From Ferruginibacter sp. (GTDB lineage: Bacteria; Bacteroidota; Bacteroidia; Chitinophagales; Chitinophagaceae): a DNA stretch of 33,563 nt. Each line of letters opens with the position of its first letter. Within the stretch, counting starts at the first letter, position 1. Both the position numbers and the translations under genes were made by a program. The notes beneath the pieces were generated by a model. The model saw only the letters and a program-made list of their open reading frames with translations, ran no database searches and was not told where the DNA came from. The stretch spans positions 1 through 33,563 of the forward strand of contig JAURWD010000010.1 of NCBI GenBank assembly GCA_030655145.1, given 5' to 3'. Shown here piece by piece: positions 7,863-14,750 of this stretch.

Positions 7863-9116
7863 ATGATAACAGAGAAAGTTGACGTCCTCGTCATCGGTGC
7901 AGGCCCCGCAGGCACTGTCGCTGCCTCCATAATTAATAAGGCAGGCTTTAAAGTTAAGATCGTGGAAAAACAAAAATTTCCGCGGTTCGTCATTGGTGAA
8001 AGTCTTTTGCCCAGGTGTATGGAAGCTTTGGAAGAAGCGGGCTTTTTAGAAGCCGTAAAGGCTAAAGGGTTCCAGGAAAAGTTTGGAGCTAAGTTTGTCA
8101 AAAATGGCAAAACCTGCGATTACCTTTTTGCTGACCAGTTTACGCCAGGATGGAACTGGACCTGGCAAGTGCCAAGAAGTGAGTTTGATAAAACCCTTGC
8201 GGATACCGTTGAGCAGATGGGCGTTCCCGTTAGCTATGAAACCAGCGTTACCGCGATCGAGTTTAACGGCTCTGATTCTCTGACAACGATCGAGGATATT
8301 GATGGAAATAAAAGTCAGGTCGCGGCCCGCTTTATCGTAGACGGCAGTGGATACGGCCGTGTCATTCCCCGCTTGTTCAACCTCGACAAACCTTCTTCGC
8401 TTGTGCCACGTAAAGCGCTTTTTGCACATACGGTTGATACGAAGCGTTCCATGGATGACGAGCCAAACCGCATCACCATTATTGTACATAAATATGGCAT
8501 ATGGGTTTGGGTGATCCCTTTCTCCAGTGGTGTTACGTCACTTGGTTTTGTGGGTGACCACCAGTTTTTTGATGCGAACAAAGGAACCAATGAAGAACAA
8601 CTTCGTGCGTTGATCGCTTCGGAGCCTTACCTCGCGGAACGTTTCCGCGACGTTGAATTTGTCTTCGATCCACGGGTACTGGAATCCTGGTCGAGCACCA
8701 CGGAAAAATTTTATGGAAATGGATTTGTTCTTACAGGCAATGTGACGGAATTTCTTGATCCCGTATTCTCTTCAGGTGTAACCCTCGCTACCGTTTCCAG
8801 CCAGATGGCTGCAAAGCTGGTTGTGCGGAAATTGAATGGCGAAACCGTTGACTGGGATACGGAATACACTCAACCAATGATGCAGGGAGTTAACACCTTC
8901 CGTTCGTATGTAATGGCCTGGTATGAAGGAACCCTGGATACCATCTTTTTTGCAGACAACCAAAAGCCCGATATAAAAAGTATGATCTGCTCCGTGTTGG
9001 CAGGTTATGTATGGGACACAACGAATCCGTATGTGAAGGATCACGCCACAGCTTTACACAAACTGGCGCACCTGATACAGTTGCGTGATTCACTAGCTGA
9101 AAAATCCCCTGCTTAG
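7863..9116 (+). CDS. Flavin-dependent halogenase-like oxidoreductase
   Basis: A 417-residue FAD monooxygenase-fold protein. The N-terminal dinucleotide motif is Gly12-x-Gly14-x-x-Gly17 (VIGAGPAG), then GESLLP at 45-50 and KFGA with Lys73. Flavin-dependent halogenases are defined by GxGxxG plus WxWxIP, and here W214-V-W216-V-I218-P219 matches exactly; Lys73 sits where the family has its catalytic lysine. A later segment (LTGNVTEFLDPVFSSGV) is the second FAD-contact region of this superfamily. Some flexirubins are chlorinated on the ring, so a halogenase in this operon makes chemical sense. Related proteins in the group act as hydroxylases or reductases, so activity is probable but not proven. 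Most of this family also needs a flavin reductase, which is not seen here. Confidence 0.82.
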   Translation: MITEKVDVLVIGAGPAGTVAASIINKAGFKVKIVEKQKFPRFVIGESLLPRCMEALEEAGFLEAVKAKGFQEKFGAKFVKNGKTCDYLFADQFTPGWNWTWQVPRSEFDKTLADTVEQMGVPVSYETSVTAIEFNGSDSLTTIEDIDGNKSQVAARFIVDGSGYGRVIPRLFNLDKPSSLVPRKALFAHTVDTKRSMDDEPNRITIIVHKYGIWVWVIPFSSGVTSLGFVGDHQFFDANKGTNEEQLRALIASEPYLAERFRDVEFVFDPRVLESWSSTTEKFYGNGFVLTGNVTEFLDPVFSSGVTLATVSSQMAAKLVVRKLNGETVDWDTEYTQPMMQGVNTFRSYVMAWYEGTLDTIFFADNQKPDIKSMICSVLAGYVWDTTNPYVKDHATALHKLAHLIQLRDSLAEKSPA

Positions 9117-9118
9117 TC

Positions 9119-9742
9119 TTGGAGGATCAACTATATATAACGTCAAGTTGCGTGATTCAGCAACAAAAAATCGTGAAAGGTGGCTCCGTCGTTTATGAAT
9201 CCGCTGAACCAACGCTACTTGCTTTTTTAGCTGCCGCCTATCAACAACTTGGAGAGAAATATCCCAAGTTTTACAAGATGGACAACCTCAGTAAGCTGGG
9301 ATGGCTGGGCACAGAATACCTCTTGAAAGGGTTTAACAAAACGAAATACCAGGCGGAAGATATGGGCGTGGTGCTGAGCAATGCCAACTCGAGTTTGGAC
9401 GCGGATCTCAAATATCTTGAATCGGTAAAGGAGATGGCCAGCCCGGCATTATTTGTATACACGCTGCCGAATATCGTCATCGGAGAAATCAGCATCAGGC
9501 ATAACTTCAAAGGCGAGAATGCTTTCTTCATTACGGAAAAATTTGATGCAGGCTTGCTGCAGCAATACGTAAGCAACCTGCTGAACGATGATATTTTGCA
9601 GGCTTGCATTTGTGGCTGGATCGAGGTATTCAAAGAAGACTACAAGGCAGTGTTATTCCTGGTAGAAAAACAAAAAATTATTGGCGAATCCCAAAGCTTT
9701 ACTCTTTTTACAATTGATAATCTAAACAACATATATCTCTAG
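9119..9742 (+). CDS. Half-length ketosynthase-like protein, TTG start
   Basis: A 207-residue protein that looks like only the N-terminal half of a ketosynthase/CLF. It has the first strand QLYITSSCVIQ, then a mid-domain segment TLPNIVIGEISIRHNFKG, which matches the thiolase-fold motif found before the nucleophile, then FFITEKFDAG where a KS has TACSSG. So the Cys is absent, and the His-containing C-terminal half is missing too. The frame is closed by a stop at 9098, and the first ATG would be at codon 54, inside the fold, so TTG 9119 (or GTG 9152) must start it. TTG lies 2 bases after the halogenase stop, and an ACP follows 3 bases after. A structural or regulatory subunit of the KS complex is my guess; decay is less likely, since the frame is intact. 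Confidence 0.7.
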   Translation: MEDQLYITSSCVIQQQKIVKGGSVVYESAEPTLLAFLAAAYQQLGEKYPKFYKMDNLSKLGWLGTEYLLKGFNKTKYQAEDMGVVLSNANSSLDADLKYLESVKEMASPALFVYTLPNIVIGEISIRHNFKGENAFFITEKFDAGLLQQYVSNLLNDDILQACICGWIEVFKEDYKAVLFLVEKQKIIGESQSFTLFTIDNLNNIYL

Positions 9743-9745
9743 ATA

Positions 9746-10009
9746 ATGGAAAAATTAATACAGGATTTGAAAGTCCAGATCATTGCCCAGTTAAACCTGC
9801 AGGACGTGAAGCCGGAAGATATCGGTGATGATCAGCCGCTGTTTGTTGAAGGCCTCGGTCTTGATTCCATCGATGCCCTGGAGTTGATCGTTTTACTGCA
9901 ACAGCAGTATAAAATAAAACTTTCCAACGCCGAAGATGGTCCCAAAGTTTTTCGTTCTGTACGCACCATCGCCGAGTACATCACCGCTCACCAGGCACAA
10001 ACCGCATAG
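9746..10009 (+). CDS. Acyl carrier protein (module A)
   Basis: An 87-residue ACP with Ser41 in LGLDSIDALEL as the phosphopantetheine site. The N-terminal helix and the final helix (VRTIAEYITAHQ) are typical. It lies between the half-KS (3-base gap) and the KS at 10013 (3-base gap). It is clearly related to the ACP at 20514: both have the pattern DxPLFxEGLGLDSID and a basic, divergent loop afterwards. This makes it the carrier of the first ACP-KS-CLF block. Cofactor loading would require a transferase not in the window. Confidence 0.93.
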   Translation: MEKLIQDLKVQIIAQLNLQDVKPEDIGDDQPLFVEGLGLDSIDALELIVLLQQQYKIKLSNAEDGPKVFRSVRTIAEYITAHQAQTA

Positions 10010-10012
10010 GCT

Positions 10013-11212
10013 ATGAGCGCCCCGGTCTTTATCGCAGGTATTGGAGCTGTGTCGGCAATTGGCAACAATGTCGCTGAACATGTTGCTGCTTTCGAGCGGT
10101 CAGAGGCTGGTATGGGCGCCATGTCTTTATTGAATTCTGTTCATAGCGGGCAGCTTCCTGTGGCCGAGGTTAAACTTAGTAACCCGCAATTGGCTCAACA
10201 GCTCGGCCTAAAGGCAGCAGTTAGTCGAACCGCTATGTTAAGCATGTTGGCGGCGAAAGAGGCGCTGGATTCCGCTGCTATCCCGGGATTAAATAAATTA
10301 CGCACCGGGTTTATTTCTGCCAACACCGTTGGCGGAATGGATCGTACCGAACTTTTCTTCGAAAGCTTTTTGGCGGATCCCTCCCGGGGAAGATTAAAAG
10401 ACGTAATCCACCACGAATGTGGCGCAGTCACAGAACTGGCTGCAGATTTTCTGGGTGTGAAAGATTATATTTCTACGATCAGTACTGCCTGTTCTTCGTC
10501 AGCTAACTCCATTTTTTTTGGTGCCCGCCTTATTCGCAACAACATCCTCGATGTGGTGATAGCCGGAGGTACCGATGCGCTGACCAAATTCACCCTAAAT
10601 GGTTTTAACACGCTGATGATCCTTGACCAGGAGTTTTGTAAACCCTTTGATGAAAACAGGCGTGGGTTGAACCTGGGAGAAGGTGCAGGTTACGTTGTAC
10701 TAGTCTCAGAACTAGTGGCAACTATGTTAGAGTCGGCGCCCGTATGTACGCTCAGCGGTTATTGCAATGCCAATGATGCCTACCATCAAACCGCCTCTTC
10801 ACCCGATGGCACCGGTTCATTCCTTGCCATGGAAGGCGCTTTGCAGCGCGCTAATTTAACGCCGGCGGACATCAGTTATATCAACCTGCACGGAACGGGC
10901 ACGCAAAACAATGACATAGCCGAAGGCACCGCCATCAAACGGCTGTTTGATCCGCTATACCCACACATGAGTTCAACCAAATCTTTTACCGGGCATACCC
11001 TGGGAGCCAGCGGGGGATTGGAAGCAGTTTTTTCGGTGCTGGCAATTCGTGAGCGCACCATCTTTCCAAACCTGCGCTTGCAAACGCCTATGCAGGATCT
11101 GCCCTTTGTGCCCGAAACGATGCTTATAAAAAATGCTTCTGTCAATCACGTGCTTTCGAATTCCTTTGGTTTCGGCGGTAATTGCTCATCCCTTATCTTT
11201 TCAAAAACGTAA
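10013..11212 (+). CDS. Ketosynthase alpha subunit (module A, ApeO-like)
   Basis: A 399-residue KAS II-type ketosynthase. Catalytic residues are Cys160 (STACSSSAN), His293 (NLHGTGTQNND) and His328 (KSFTGHTLGASG). The C-terminal NSFGFGGNCSS loop is complete. It follows its ACP by 3 bases, and the Cys-less partner at 11214 begins one base after its stop, so the two are surely coupled. Such a pair is the hallmark of type II polyketide chain extension, with aryl polyene ApeO:ApeC as the closest known case. The second pair in this window (19056/18014) has the same order and the same Cys position, indicating duplication. Which chain each pair builds cannot be told from sequence. Confidence 0.92.
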   Translation: MSAPVFIAGIGAVSAIGNNVAEHVAAFERSEAGMGAMSLLNSVHSGQLPVAEVKLSNPQLAQQLGLKAAVSRTAMLSMLAAKEALDSAAIPGLNKLRTGFISANTVGGMDRTELFFESFLADPSRGRLKDVIHHECGAVTELAADFLGVKDYISTISTACSSSANSIFFGARLIRNNILDVVIAGGTDALTKFTLNGFNTLMILDQEFCKPFDENRRGLNLGEGAGYVVLVSELVATMLESAPVCTLSGYCNANDAYHQTASSPDGTGSFLAMEGALQRANLTPADISYINLHGTGTQNNDIAEGTAIKRLFDPLYPHMSSTKSFTGHTLGASGGLEAVFSVLAIRERTIFPNLRLQTPMQDLPFVPETMLIKNASVNHVLSNSFGFGGNCSSLIFSKT

Positions 11213-11213
11213 A

Positions 11214-12278
11214 ATGACGCTTTATATAAAAGGCACCGGAAACGTATCACCACAAAAAACAGTTGGCCACCCCGGCTTCCTTGCAGACGGTGTAACGCAC
11301 ATGGGTACACGCCTTGCTTGTGTGGAGCCTGATTATAAAACCTACATCGATCCAAAACTCATCAGGAGGATGAGCAGGATCATCAAGATGGGTGTGGCCG
11401 CAGCAGTGGATGCATTGAAAGAGAGTGGGGTAGCGGTACCCGACGCGATTGTTACCGGCACCGCTTACGGTTGCCTCGAAGATACCGGGATATTTTTGTC
11501 GAGGATGGTGGAGCAGCAGGAAGCGTTGCTGGCACCCACGGCTTTTATTCAATCTACTCATAACACCGTTGGGGCGCAGATCGCGTTGATGTTGGGTTGT
11601 AATGGATACAATAATGTATTCGTCCACCGGGCATTTTCTTTTGAAAGTGCCTTACTGGACGCCATGATGTTGGTGGCGGAAAATGACGCCAATACTGTGT
11701 TGGTTGGAGCTGTCGATGAGATTACCAATTATAGTCATTCGATCCTGGAACGAATAGGATTGTATCATAAGGATATCGGTTCGAATGTGAACCTGTACGA
11801 GGAAAAGATCAACGGAACGATTGCCGGTGAAGGAGCCGCTTTTTTTCTCTTGACGAATGAACCTTCGACTGAAAACTACGCGGCGATCAGGGGCGTTAGA
11901 ACTTTTTATAAGCCTACAACCTCCCAGGAAGCGGAAACGCATATACGCGATTTTCTTAGTTCAAATAATTTAACCGCCGCGAATATCGACCTGGTTGTGT
12001 CGGGGAGAAATGGTAATTCGGCGGAGAATCAAGTTTATGACGAGGTTCATACGAGTCTCTTCCCCGGTAACCTAATAGTAAATTTCAAACACCTCTGTGG
12101 GGAATATCCCACCGCAACGGCCTTTGCCACCTGGGTAGCGGCGAATATTCTTAAGAATGGTGTTATTCCCGGAGTGTTAAATAACGGTGTTGAAACAACA
12201 TTAACCTTCCGGAACATACTCATCTACAACCATTCGCACAACACCCATCATTCCTTAATATTATTATCGGCATGTTAA
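11214..12278 (+). CDS. Cys-less ketosynthase partner / chain length factor (module A)
   Basis: A 354-residue thiolase-fold protein that pairs with the KS just upstream. The active-site Cys is replaced: the nucleophile turn reads VHRAFSFESALLDA with Phe141 in its place, and the two catalytic His motifs are not present in standard form (near the C-terminus, NFKHLCGEYPTAT). It keeps the strand start TLYIKGTGNVSPQ and an AGEGAAFF loop, so the fold is whole. KS-like proteins without the Cys next to an active KS act as chain length factors (KS-beta; ApeC in aryl polyenes), shaping the dimer tunnel. ATG 11214 is chosen; an upstream start at 11133 would overlap the KS by 80 bases. It overlaps the deacetylase gene by 7 bases. 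Confidence 0.85.
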   Translation: MTLYIKGTGNVSPQKTVGHPGFLADGVTHMGTRLACVEPDYKTYIDPKLIRRMSRIIKMGVAAAVDALKESGVAVPDAIVTGTAYGCLEDTGIFLSRMVEQQEALLAPTAFIQSTHNTVGAQIALMLGCNGYNNVFVHRAFSFESALLDAMMLVAENDANTVLVGAVDEITNYSHSILERIGLYHKDIGSNVNLYEEKINGTIAGEGAAFFLLTNEPSTENYAAIRGVRTFYKPTTSQEAETHIRDFLSSNNLTAANIDLVVSGRNGNSAENQVYDEVHTSLFPGNLIVNFKHLCGEYPTATAFATWVAANILKNGVIPGVLNNGVETTLTFRNILIYNHSHNTHHSLILLSAC

Positions 12279-13045
12279 ACTTCAGGAATACCAATATTTT
12301 CTTCCTGTTGTTGTTGCTGTTTACTGTGGGTGTGCATTTACAGAAAGGAGTGCCGGTCTTCGTTTACCCGATCCTGTTAGTAGCGTACTCGCTGGTAGTA
12401 TTTTATGGTTGCTACTTTATTGATTCCAACTTTTTTTTACCCGTGGTCTGTGCGGCGAATACAACGCATAAAAAGATTGCCTTGAGTTTCGACGATGGAC
12501 CTGCTGAGTTGTACACGCCTGAAACGTTGCGGATTTTACAGGATCAGGATATAAAGGCTGCTTTTTTTTGTATTGGAAATCGAATTCCCGGCAACGAGCA
12601 AATTCTTACAAGAATCCATTCAGAAGGACACCTTGTGGGGAACCATAGCCATTCACACCATTTTTGGTTTGACTTGTTTTCGGCAGAAAAAATGCAGCAG
12701 GATCTGGCCCGTATGGACAAGGCCACCATGTCCGCCATCCAAGTAAAGCCGCTGCTGTTTCGTCCGCCGTATGGCGTTACAAACCCAAACCTGGCCAGGG
12801 CGATTAAACGCGGAGGATACACGCCTGTGGGCTGGTCGGTAAGATCATTGGATACGGTAAAGCAGGATCCTGGGAAATTATTATCGAAGATGCAGGCGCA
12901 ACTAAAGCCCGGTGCCATTTACTTGTTTCATGACACCAGTAAAGTGATGCTCGAAATTTTACCGCAATTCATCAGCGCAGTGAAAGCGGCGGGCTACGAA
13001 ATCGTAAGACTGGATAAAATGCTAAATTTGAAGCCTTATGCGTAG
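12272..13045 (+). CDS. Membrane-bound NodB-type polysaccharide deacetylase
   Basis: A 257-residue protein with two hydrophobic segments (about 8-25 and 28-50) followed by a NodB-homology domain. Motif 1 is SFDDGP with Asp74/Asp75, motif 2 is His125-S-H-S-His129-H, then FRPPYG and a C-terminal YLFHD motif. Asp75, His125 and His129 are the expected metal ligands, so it should be catalytically able. These enzymes remove N- or O-acetyl groups from sugars or related amides. It overlaps both neighbours (the CLF by 7 bases, the LolA-like gene by 8), so it belongs to the operon, but its substrate in pigment synthesis is not known. Action on an acylated envelope sugar or a pigment precursor are both possible. 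Confidence 0.87.
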   Translation: MLNFRNTNIFFLLLLLFTVGVHLQKGVPVFVYPILLVAYSLVVFYGCYFIDSNFFLPVVCAANTTHKKIALSFDDGPAELYTPETLRILQDQDIKAAFFCIGNRIPGNEQILTRIHSEGHLVGNHSHSHHFWFDLFSAEKMQQDLARMDKATMSAIQVKPLLFRPPYGVTNPNLARAIKRGGYTPVGWSVRSLDTVKQDPGKLLSKMQAQLKPGAIYLFHDTSKVMLEILPQFISAVKAAGYEIVRLDKMLNLKPYA

Positions 13046-13673
13046 CAGTTTCCTCATAGTAATATTTATACTCTCCGCCCAGTTTGGGTTCTCTCAGTAT
13101 ACCGGCTTTACCCCGGTAGCAGACCTCGCAAAATTCTCGTCCGCTTTTGCCGGAGCCTCACAAAAGATCCGGAGTATCAAAAGCAATTTCGTGCAGGTAA
13201 AGGAATTGAGTATGCTGGCCGAAAAAATAACCTCAAAAGGCAAATTCCTATTTAAGAAAGAGAGCATGGTACGCATGGAGTACACGCAACCTTTCCAATA
13301 CCTGATGATCCTTAACCGCGATAAAATTTTCGTGAAGGATGCCCAAAAGGAAAATAAAGTTTCTGCAAAATCAAATAAGATCTTTCAGCAGATCAACCAG
13401 GTCATGATCGATTGCATGCAGGGAACAATACTCTCCAACAAAGATTTCCAAACACGCGTTTTTGAAAATAAAACGGCATACCTGGTTGAAATGGTACCGG
13501 TAGTAAAGGGGTTAAAGGCGATGTTTAAATACATCAATGTAACCGTTGATAAAAATGATTATTCCGTAAACACCATTGAAATGCTGGAGTTGTCCGGTGA
13601 CAATACCACCCTTCGTTTTTCTAATAAGGAGCTCAACACCAACATCGAGGATGCGCTGTTTAATATTAAGTAG
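13038..13673 (+). CDS. LolA-like outer membrane lipoprotein carrier
   Basis: A 211-residue periplasmic protein. It has a signal peptide (FLIVIFILSAQFGFSQ, cleavage near 20) and the LolA pattern: an N-terminal helix with IRSIKSNFVQVKEL, a SKGKFLFKKESMVRMEY beta segment, and the KI(F/Y)VKDA and later strands of the half-barrel. LolA-type carriers shuttle lipids or lipoproteins across the periplasm. Aryl polyene loci often contain a dedicated LolA homologue, thought to help place the pigment in the outer membrane, so that is the inferred job here. The start overlaps the deacetylase gene by 8 bases and its end overlaps the lipoprotein gene by 23 bases. Confidence 0.87.
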   Translation: MRSSFLIVIFILSAQFGFSQYTGFTPVADLAKFSSAFAGASQKIRSIKSNFVQVKELSMLAEKITSKGKFLFKKESMVRMEYTQPFQYLMILNRDKIFVKDAQKENKVSAKSNKIFQQINQVMIDCMQGTILSNKDFQTRVFENKTAYLVEMVPVVKGLKAMFKYINVTVDKNDYSVNTIEMLELSGDNTTLRFSNKELNTNIEDALFNIK

Positions 13674-14268
13674 TTTACTGACCCTGGTGTGCGGCTGTTC
13701 GTCTGCGTATCGTCATCTGCGGCCCACCAAGGCAGATATGTCCGCGCTGCAAAAATTTAAACCCAACTTTACCGTAGCATTATATAGCACCCAGGTCGAC
13801 GTTATTGGCAACCACCTTAGTGGTATTTTGTTGATCAAGAAAATGCCTGATTCGAGTACGAGACTGGTATTTTCCAACGAGGTCGGTTTCAAATTTTTCG
13901 ATTTCGCCTACCTGGCTGATGGCACTTTTAAAGTGTATTCGATCATTGAGCAAATGAATAAGAAGCCGGTGATCAAAACCCTGCGAAAGGATTTTGAATT
14001 GTTGCTGATGAATAATCTTGACAGCTCGAAACTGGTCACCCGTAGTGCTGAGGGATTAATTTATTATTCCTTTAAACAAAGCAGTGGCTACTATCATTAC
14101 ATCACTAACACTGGCGGTGATACGCTGATCAGGATGGAACGGGCTTCCGCGAGGAAACCTGTTATGCAGGCGATCATGCGGCATTATCAAAATGGTATGC
14201 CGGATACCATTGGCGTTTCGCACACAAAATTTACATTCACCATCGGTTTAAAAAGAATCATTCAATAA
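13651..14268 (+). CDS. Lipoprotein of unknown function (ApeN/DUF3261-like context)
   Basis: A 205-residue lipoprotein. It starts LSSLLTLVCGCSS, with a lipobox-like V-C-G-C around residues 13-16, so it is probably lipidated and anchored in the outer membrane. The body is beta-rich (VALYSTQVDVIGNHLSG, LVFSNEVGFKFFDFAYL), like LolB or DUF3261 lipoproteins. In aryl polyene clusters a DUF3261 lipoprotein sits near LolA, so it is a candidate outer-membrane receptor for the cargo, but the family match is by pattern only. ATG 13651 is chosen over 13576, since only it gives a signal peptide. It overlaps the LolA gene by 23 bases and the dehydratase ATG by one base. Confidence 0.75.
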   Translation: MRCLILSSLLTLVCGCSSAYRHLRPTKADMSALQKFKPNFTVALYSTQVDVIGNHLSGILLIKKMPDSSTRLVFSNEVGFKFFDFAYLADGTFKVYSIIEQMNKKPVIKTLRKDFELLLMNNLDSSKLVTRSAEGLIYYSFKQSSGYYHYITNTGGDTLIRMERASARKPVMQAIMRHYQNGMPDTIGVSHTKFTFTIGLKRIIQ

Positions 14269-14663
14269 TGTTAAGAGGTAATTTTTTTGAACTGGCTTCG
14301 GTTAATGATTCTGCGGGGAAACTTACAGCCGTAATTCACTTCGATAAAACCCACGAAATTTTCCAAGGGCATTTTCCGGGGCAGCCCGTTGTGCCAGGAG
14401 TTTGCATGATACAAATGGTGAAGGAGATCCTCGTGCAGGTGGTGGGAAATGCTACGAGGCTGGAAGTAGCAGACCTGGTGAAATTTTTGACAGTTATCGA
14501 TCCACGGGAAACTTCAACCGTATATATCGAACTCATTTATTCCAACCTGGAAAATGACCGGGTGAAAATATCGGCGACACTTTTTAATGAGGAAATCATT
14601 TATTTCAAAATGAGGGGCACATTTTTGGTTTCAAGGGCCACCGCCGCTGGGAAACTCACTTAA
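14268..14663 (+). CDS. FabZ/ApeI-like 3-hydroxyacyl-ACP dehydratase
   Basis: A 131-residue hot-dog dehydratase with the full FabA/FabZ motif GHFPGQPVVPGV around His35. It should remove water from 3-hydroxyacyl-ACP to give the trans double bond of the polyene. The size and motif match ApeI of aryl polyene systems. It is the natural active partner for the hot-dog protein at 3925, which lacks the motif; the ApeI:ApeP pair in the proteobacterial system provides the precedent. Its ATG overlaps the lipoprotein stop (TAATG). Confidence 0.87.
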   Translation: MLRGNFFELASVNDSAGKLTAVIHFDKTHEIFQGHFPGQPVVPGVCMIQMVKEILVQVVGNATRLEVADLVKFLTVIDPRETSTVYIELIYSNLENDRVKISATLFNEEIIYFKMRGTFLVSRATAAGKLT

Positions 14664-14750
14664 TCCTGCGTCTGCAATCATTGTACGCACGCGAATTGAT
14701 GCAGGAGCTGCTCTTTTTACGATGACCGTTTTAATGCCCGTTAATTATAC

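Noticed and set aside
11133-11213. Longer start for the CLF at 11214, beginning at 11133.
   Set aside because: It would overlap the KS gene by 80 bases and add residues out of line with the fold; ATG 11214 starts the first strand.
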